A DNA stretch of 42,847 bases from Acetobacteraceae bacterium (GTDB lineage Bacteria; Pseudomonadota; Alphaproteobacteria; Acetobacterales; Acetobacteraceae): contig CANBNK010000031.1 of assembly GCA_947371015.1 (NCBI GenBank), positions 1-42,847 of the forward strand, read 5' to 3'. Shown one piece after another: positions 38,602 to 42,847 of this stretch (the first letter of the stretch is position 1; each line of letters starts with the position of its first letter). Below the pieces are notes generated by a model, which saw only the letters and a list, made by a program, of their open reading frames with translations, was not told where the DNA came from and did no database searches. The position numbers and the translations under genes were made by a program.

Positions 38602-40922
38602 GCGCGGCCCGCCTTGGTCAAGGCTGCGAGCACGCGGGCGGGCGTGGCGGGTAGGTCCAGCACCTCGGCGCCCAGCGGCGCCAGCGCGTCATTGATGGCG
38701 TTGACGATGGCGGCTGGCGGGCCGATGGCGCCGCTTTCGCCCAGGCCCTTCTGGCCGAAGCGGGTCCAGGGGCTGGGGGTTTCCATGTGGTCGATCCGGA
38801 TATCCGGCACTTCCGTCGCCCCCGGCAGCAGGTAGTCGGCCAGCGTGCCCGCCAGCGGCTGGCCCTCGGTGTCGAAGGGCATTTCCTCATACAGCGCAGT
38901 GCCGATGCCCTGGGCGACGCCGCCCAGCACCTGGCCATCCACGATCATCGGGTTCACCAGCACCCCGCCGTCTTCCACGATGACGTATTGCTCCAGCGTC
39001 ACCATGCCGGTCTCGGTGCAGACCTTGGCCACCACGGCGTGGGCGGCGTAGCTGTGGGTACCGGTGTCAGGGTCCGGCCGATAGCCGGCGGTCACTTCCA
39101 GCCCGCCACGGTCCACATCGGTCGGCAGGTTCTGCGGGCTGCGGAACCAGGTGCGGGCGACCTGGTCCAGCGAGACGGCGGCATCCCCGGCGACCACCTG
39201 CCCCGCGACCAGCCGCACCGAAGCACGGTCCGTCTGCAGCAGCGCGGCGCCGATGGCCAATGCGCGTTCGCCAAGTTGGCGACAGGCTTCGGCCACCGCG
39301 CCACCGGCCATCACCATGGCGCGGCTGCCCCAGGTGCCCGTGCTGTAGGGCGTCAGCGCCGTGTCGCCATGCACCAGCCGCACGCGGGCGGGGTCCACGC
39401 CCAGGATTTCATGTGCCACCTGGGCCAGCGTGGTTTCCAGTCCCTGGCCGTGGCTGTGCAGGCCGACGCGCAGTTCCAGCACGCCATCGGGGGTGAAGCG
39501 GGCCTGCGCCTGCTCGAAGCCGGGCACGAAGGGAATGCCCCAGCCGTGATAGACACTGGTGCCGTGGGCGCCCTGCTCGCAGAACACCGAAAGGCCGAAG
39601 CCGACCGCCTCGCCGGCCGCCTGCCGCGCGCGGACCGCCGCGACATCCACGGCGGCGACGGCGCGGCGCAGCGCCTCGGGGTAGTCGCCACTGTCAAACA
39701 CCTTGCCGACCAGGTTGCGATACGGCATCGCGTCGGGCGGCACCAGGTTAGCCTGGCGCACCGCTTCCGGCGGCAGCTTCAGCTGGCGGGCCAGCGCGTC
39801 CAACGTGGTTTCCATGGCGTAGCACACGCCAGTGCGGGCCACGCCCCGGTAGGGCAGGATCGGCGGTTTGTTGGTGCAGGCCGAGACAGTGCGGAAGCGG
39901 AAGCGCGGCAGCGTGTAGGGGCCCGGGAAGATGCTGCCGATCTGCGCTGCTTCCAGGCAAGCGCTGAACGGGTAGAGCGAATAGGCGCCGGCATCCACGG
40001 TGGCATCCACCTCCACGCCCAGCAGTTTTCCTTGCTCATCCGCCCAGGCGGTCACGTCGTAGTAGTGTTCCCGGCAATTGGCGTTGGCGGTCAGTTGTTC
40101 CAGCCGATCCTCAATCCAGCGCACCGGGCGGCCGAGGCGCATGGCCAGCGCGGCGCAGACCAGTTCTTCGGCCAGCAGGATGCCCTTGTAGCCGAAGCCA
40201 CCGCCGACATCCGGCGCCACCACGCGCACCTGGCCCTCGTCCAGCCCCAGGCATTCCGCCAGACCGGTCTTGGTGACATGCGGCATCTGCGCCGCCGTGG
40301 TGACAATCAGCTGTTCCAGCCGCGGGTCCCACTCCGCCAGTACGCCACGGCCTTCCAGCGGCGCCATGTGCTGGCGCGCGGTGCGCAGCCGGCGATGCAC
40401 CTTGGCGGCAGCGCAGGCATCCAGGTCGGAAAGGTCCTCGTCGCGGCGGGTTTCCAGGAAGGCGTTGTCGGGCCAATGCTCGTGTATCAGCGCAGCGCCG
40501 GGGGCGCGGGCGGCGAGCATATCGGCGATGACCGGCAGCGCCTCGTAGTCCAGCAGGCAGGCGGCGGCGAGGTCCTCGGCTTCGGCGCGGGACGGGGCAA
40601 CGCAGGCGGCGATGAGCTCGCCGACATGGCGCAGCTTGCCCTGCGCCAGCGCTGGCTGGTCGGAGGCGCGGAAGCCCGGCAGCGCGGAATTGGCGCGGAT
40701 CGGCGCGATCCCAGGCAGGTCTGCGGCGGTAAAGACCAGGCCGCCATCCGGCTTCTGCACGCCCAGCAGCCGGGCATGCGCCACTGGGCTGCGCAGGAAG
40801 GCCACCTCCAGCGTGCCGGCCGGGCGGATATCACCGACATAGCGGCCGCGGCCATGCAGGAAGCGCGCGTCTTCCTTGCGGCGCAGGCTGGCGCCGACGC
40901 CCTTGGATGGGGTGGGAGTCAC
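38598..40922 (-). CDS. molybdenum hydroxylase large (molybdopterin-binding) subunit, CoxL-like form II type
   Basis: A 774-residue subunit with GRGRYVGDI near the N-terminus, the molybdopterin loop DVGGGFGYKG (about residue 240), the active-site loop PYRGVAR (about residue 357), and the catalytic glutamate in KGLGESGAIG (about residue 725). The loop corresponds to the AYRGAGR type of form II CoxL-like enzymes, not the AYxCSFR loop of true CO dehydrogenase, with G-to-V and G-to-A changes. It likely hydroxylates a heterocycle or aldehyde next to nitrogen. Start GTG 40922 overlaps the amidohydrolase stop. Cofactor-insertion genes are not nearby. Confidence 0.92.
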   Translation of the reverse strand: MTPTPSKGVGASLRRKEDARFLHGRGRYVGDIRPAGTLEVAFLRSPVAHARLLGVQKPDGGLVFTAADLPGIAPIRANSALPGFRASDQPALAQGKLRHVGELIAACVAPSRAEAEDLAAACLLDYEALPVIADMLAARAPGAALIHEHWPDNAFLETRRDEDLSDLDACAAAKVHRRLRTARQHMAPLEGRGVLAEWDPRLEQLIVTTAAQMPHVTKTGLAECLGLDEGQVRVVAPDVGGGFGYKGILLAEELVCAALAMRLGRPVRWIEDRLEQLTANANCREHYYDVTAWADEQGKLLGVEVDATVDAGAYSLYPFSACLEAAQIGSIFPGPYTLPRFRFRTVSACTNKPPILPYRGVARTGVCYAMETTLDALARQLKLPPEAVRQANLVPPDAMPYRNLVGKVFDSGDYPEALRRAVAAVDVAAVRARQAAGEAVGFGLSVFCEQGAHGTSVYHGWGIPFVPGFEQAQARFTPDGVLELRVGLHSHGQGLETTLAQVAHEILGVDPARVRLVHGDTALTPYSTGTWGSRAMVMAGGAVAEACRQLGERALAIGAALLQTDRASVRLVAGQVVAGDAAVSLDQVARTWFRSPQNLPTDVDRGGLEVTAGYRPDPDTGTHSYAAHAVVAKVCTETGMVTLEQYVIVEDGGVLVNPMIVDGQVLGGVAQGIGTALYEEMPFDTEGQPLAGTLADYLLPGATEVPDIRIDHMETPSPWTRFGQKGLGESGAIGPPAAIVNAINDALAPLGAEVLDLPATPARVLAALTKAGRA

Positions 40923-42202
40923 GCCGCCTCAGCCAGCACCGGCTGCGGCAGGATCACCGCATTGGCGTCGAAGCGAACGCCGGCGCGCAGGCAGAAGGCC
41001 GGGCTGAGGAAGCGCTCGGCGGTCACCACGGTGCCTTCGTTGTCCTCCAGCCGGAAGCGGCCACGGTCGTCGTTCAGCACGGAGATATCGGCTTCCACGC
41101 CGACCTTCAGCGTACCGATCTCACCCTGCATCTTCAGCATGGCGGCGCAGTTGCTGGTGACCATCGGCACCACCTGCTCCAGCGTCAGGCCCAGCGCCAA
41201 CATGCTGGTCATCGCACTGGCCAAGGAGAAGTTCTGCTTGCCGGCAAACAGGTGGTTCTCGGCGTCATCCGGATGCGCGCTCGGGGTGCCCTGCGGCTTC
41301 GGCACCGTGGTGTTGTAGCCATGCATGTCAGCGCCCAGCGTGTCCGGCACCACGCCGGTATCCAGCACGCGACGCGCCATGTTGAAGCTGAAGTGGCTGC
41401 CATGGCCGACATCGGTCTTCAGCCCCGCAGCCAGCGCTTCCCGCACCACCGGGTGCAGCGCGCCGTGGCGGTCCACGAAGCCGCCGGGGTGGCGGGTGAA
41501 GGGGTGCGCCAGCACGTCGCCGGGGCGCATGATCTCCAGCATCTGCGGCAGGATCAGGTCGGCGTCATAGGTGCGGCCGTCGCCCGGCATCGGCCAGAGC
41601 TGGCCGAAATGGATGTACAACGGCCGGTCCAGCCCGCGGGCGATGGCGCTGGCCTTGCGCATGGCCTCGATGCCCCAGCGGGCGAAGCCGGCGATTTCCG
41701 CATGGCCCTTGACGCCACGCACCAGGTCGCCGTTCTCCTGGCCGGAGCGGATGGTGTCCTCCACGGCGATGCAGTCGGGGCCGTAGAGTTCCGGGTAGTA
41801 GTGCCCCTCCAGCCCGCCGACCATGTAGGCGGAGATGAAGGCCAGCACGCGGCTCGCGCTTGGCTTGGCGATGTACTCACGAAACCCCGGGAAGGTCAGC
41901 ACCGAGGGGCCGCCCTGGTCCACCAGCGTGGTGACGCCGGAATGCACGCCGACCATGTCCGGGTTCAGGCCGAAGCGGCCGGAGACGTACTGATAGACAT
42001 GCGCGTGGGTGTCGATCATGCCCGGCAGCACCAACTTGCCGCTGCAATCCACCACCTGCGTCGCCGGGCCCGGTATGGCGCTGCCGATGGCGGCGATGCG
42101 GCCATCGCTGACCGCGACATCCATGATGCCATCCAGGCCCTGGGCCGGATCGATCACGCGGCCGCCGCGCAGGATGGTGTCGAAGGGCTTCGCATCGGGC
42201 AT
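40919..42202 (-). CDS. amidohydrolase/deacetylase-family metallohydrolase (dihydroorotase-like), copy 2
   Basis: A 427-residue paralogue of the enzyme at 30229: ILRGGRVIDPAQGLDGIMDV, metal histidines in MIDTHAHVYQ, the likely carboxylated lysine in RGVKGHAEI, histidines in LYIHFGQLW and VLAHPFTRHPGG, and aspartate in GADMHGYN. Start ATG 42202 is preceded by GGGAG; the open frame runs further upstream into the promoter gap but is not coding. It is the first gene of operon C. With the molybdenum hydroxylase downstream, an oxidise-then-open (or open-then-oxidise) route for a cyclic amide is plausible but inferred. Confidence 0.87.
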   Translation of the reverse strand: MPDAKPFDTILRGGRVIDPAQGLDGIMDVAVSDGRIAAIGSAIPGPATQVVDCSGKLVLPGMIDTHAHVYQYVSGRFGLNPDMVGVHSGVTTLVDQGGPSVLTFPGFREYIAKPSASRVLAFISAYMVGGLEGHYYPELYGPDCIAVEDTIRSGQENGDLVRGVKGHAEIAGFARWGIEAMRKASAIARGLDRPLYIHFGQLWPMPGDGRTYDADLILPQMLEIMRPGDVLAHPFTRHPGGFVDRHGALHPVVREALAAGLKTDVGHGSHFSFNMARRVLDTGVVPDTLGADMHGYNTTVPKPQGTPSAHPDDAENHLFAGKQNFSLASAMTSMLALGLTLEQVVPMVTSNCAAMLKMQGEIGTLKVGVEADISVLNDDRGRFRLEDNEGTVVTAERFLSPAFCLRAGVRFDANAVILPQPVLAEAA

Positions 42203-42238
42203 CGGGGTCTCCCGGGGTTCGGTCGTGCCGGCATGGTC

Positions 42239-42253
42239 GCAAGCCGCGTGCCA
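42239..42253 (-). promoter_or_regulatory. sigma-54 (-24/-12) promoter of operon C
   Basis: On the reverse strand the gap reads GTGGCACGCGGCTTGCG: TGGCACG -24 box and TTGC -12 core, GG and GC exactly 10 bp apart. The predicted transcription start is near 42227, 25 nt before the amidohydrolase ATG, with GGGAG between. Confidence 0.75.
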
Positions 42254-42293
42254 CGGCCGGCGAGTGTGGGGCGCGCAGCATGGCGCCGACAAC

Positions 42294-42311
42294 ATGTGGC
42301 TGCACGCACAT
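42294..42311. promoter_or_regulatory. TGT-N10-ACA palindrome between two divergent sigma-54 promoters
   Basis: ATGTG-GCTGCACG-CACAT contains TGT (42295-42297) and ACA (42308-42310) 10 bp apart, the spacing known for NifA-type upstream activator sequences. It sits about 75 bp upstream of the predicted start for operon C and about 120 bp upstream of that for the SDR, so one bound enhancer-binding protein could serve both. Identity of the protein is unknown. Confidence 0.45.
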
Positions 42312-42394
42312 TTCTGCGCCAGATCGGCGGCACGGCTGCCCATGCACTGGGCGGTAGCGTCCTCGGCCGCCGTCGGCGCCGCCGCCGTACCCCC

Positions 42395-42411
42395 TTGGCA
42401 CCGGCCTTGCA
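42395..42411 (+). promoter_or_regulatory. sigma-54 (-24/-12) promoter of the terminal SDR gene
   Basis: TTGGCACCGGCCTTGCA has complete TTGGCAC and TTGCA boxes with GG (42397-42398) and GC (42409-42410) exactly 10 bp apart. It is the best consensus match in the window. Predicted transcription start is near 42422, leaving a 17-nt leader that carries GAGGGA before the GTG at 42439. Confidence 0.8.
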
Positions 42412-42438
42412 AGGTCCGCGCCCACCGAGGGACGTGAA

Positions 42439-42847
42439 GTGGGATTGGCCGCAACTGAACCAGGGGCATTGCATGGGCGCGTCGCCGTCGTCACCGGCGG
42501 CGCGGCGGGCATTGGCTATGCGCTGGCCGAGGGCCTGGCGCGGCGCGGCGCCCAGGTGCTGATCGCCGACCTGCGCGGCGCGACGGAAGCGGCCGAACAG
42601 CTGCGGGCGCAGGGGTTGCAGGCGGCTGGCGTGGTTGCCGATGTCGCCAGCGAAGCCGCAACGGCAGCAATGGCTGCGGCGGCGGAAGCGCAGTTCGGCG
42701 GCCTCGACATCCTGGTCAACAATGCCGGCATCTACACCAGCCTGACGCCGAAGCCGTTCGAGGAACTCGACGTCGAGGAATGGAAGCGGGTGCTGGAGGT
42801 AAACGTCGTCGGCACCTTCCTGGCTTGCCGTGCAGTTCTGCCAGCCA
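42439..42847 (+). CDS. SDR-family oxidoreductase, 5' part (cut by window end)
   Basis: The first 136 codons of a classical short-chain dehydrogenase: GRVAVVTGGAAGIGYALAEG (cofactor loop at about residues 19-26), DIL-VNNAGIY near residue 95, and EEWKRVLEVNVVGTFLACRA leading toward the catalytic serine, which is beyond the window. The GTG at 42439 is chosen because GAGGGA lies 6 nt upstream and no in-frame ATG precedes the cofactor motif. It diverges from operon C and has its own sigma-54 promoter, so it probably acts on an intermediate of the same pathway. Confidence 0.88.
   Translation, partial: MGLAATEPGALHGRVAVVTGGAAGIGYALAEGLARRGAQVLIADLRGATEAAEQLRAQGLQAAGVVADVASEAATAAMAAAAEAQFGGLDILVNNAGIYTSLTPKPFEELDVEEWKRVLEVNVVGTFLACRAVLPA

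Noticed and set aside
37343-40922. Carbon monoxide dehydrogenase (CoxSML) identity for the molybdenum hydroxylase
   Set aside because: The large subunit lacks the AYxCSFR loop that carries the copper-binding cysteine of true CO dehydrogenase.
38787-41318. An 843-codon forward open frame opposite the molybdenum hydroxylase
   Set aside because: It is antisense to two clear enzymes, rich in His/Gln/Arg/Gly as expected of a complementary GC-rich frame, and has no recognisable domain.

Overview
The window is GC-rich bacterial DNA from what looks like an alphaproteobacterium, most likely the Acetobacteraceae (Roseomonas-like). That placement is an inference. It rests on the codon use, on four orphan tripartite-tricarboxylate (Bug-type) binding proteins, and on the density of small catabolic operons joined by 1-4 nt start/stop overlaps. 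There are no rRNA, tRNA or CRISPR features. About 46 genes or gene remnants are supported.

Layout. (1) 1-1600 is a scrap yard: an IS630-type transposase tail, two decayed copies of the 3' end of a phage capsid gene flanking a SOUL-type lipoprotein gene, and an IS3-type orfA with an internal deletion. (2) 1670-8507 is a sugar-acid type catabolic cluster: an SDR diverging from an IclR regulator, then a four-carbon acid sugar kinase (DUF1537), a PdxA2-like dehydrogenase, a 22-codon ORF, a sialidase-like protein, a DHDPS/NanA-fold aldolase and a Bug binding protein, nearly all translationally coupled. (3) 8796-19690 holds a Bug protein, a DedA protein, a GMC oxidoreductase/SDR pair, then a reverse-strand operon (Bug, NicC-like flavin hydroxylase, signal-less binding protein, LLM oxidoreductase, FKBP), another Bug gene and a Tat-exported amidohydrolase. 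(4) 19876-24004 is an iron-uptake operon: siderophore receptor, exbB, exbD, tonB, with a 19-bp Fur-like palindrome just upstream. (5) 24124-42847 is the most interesting part. Operon A (24268-32806, +) interleaves two Rieske oxygenase alpha subunits with a complete NitT/TauT-type ABC transporter, followed by a metal-dependent amidohydrolase, a cupin and a signal-less PhnD-like protein. It converges, with a 4-nt overlap, on operon B (36204-32803, -), a second complete ABC transporter. Then come ridA and a divergent marR-type gene, and operon C (42202-37343, -): a paralogous amidohydrolase plus a three-subunit molybdenum hydroxylase. An SDR (42439, +) diverges from it and runs off the end.

How it works together. 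Four intergenic gaps in the 24-42.8 kb region each contain a GG-N10-GC sigma-54 (-24/-12) promoter match, in the correct orientation and 16-43 nt upstream of the first codon: operon A, operon B, operon C and the terminal SDR. The last two are divergent and share one TGT-N10-ACA palindrome between them. My reading is that this is one RpoN-dependent scavenging regulon: two dedicated importers, two oxygenases, a molybdenum hydroxylase and two paralogous amidohydrolases. It would suit a cyclic, probably nitrogen-containing and perhaps aromatic compound. The substrate is unknown. The enhancer-binding protein, the Rieske reductase and the molybdenum-insertion chaperone are not in the window.
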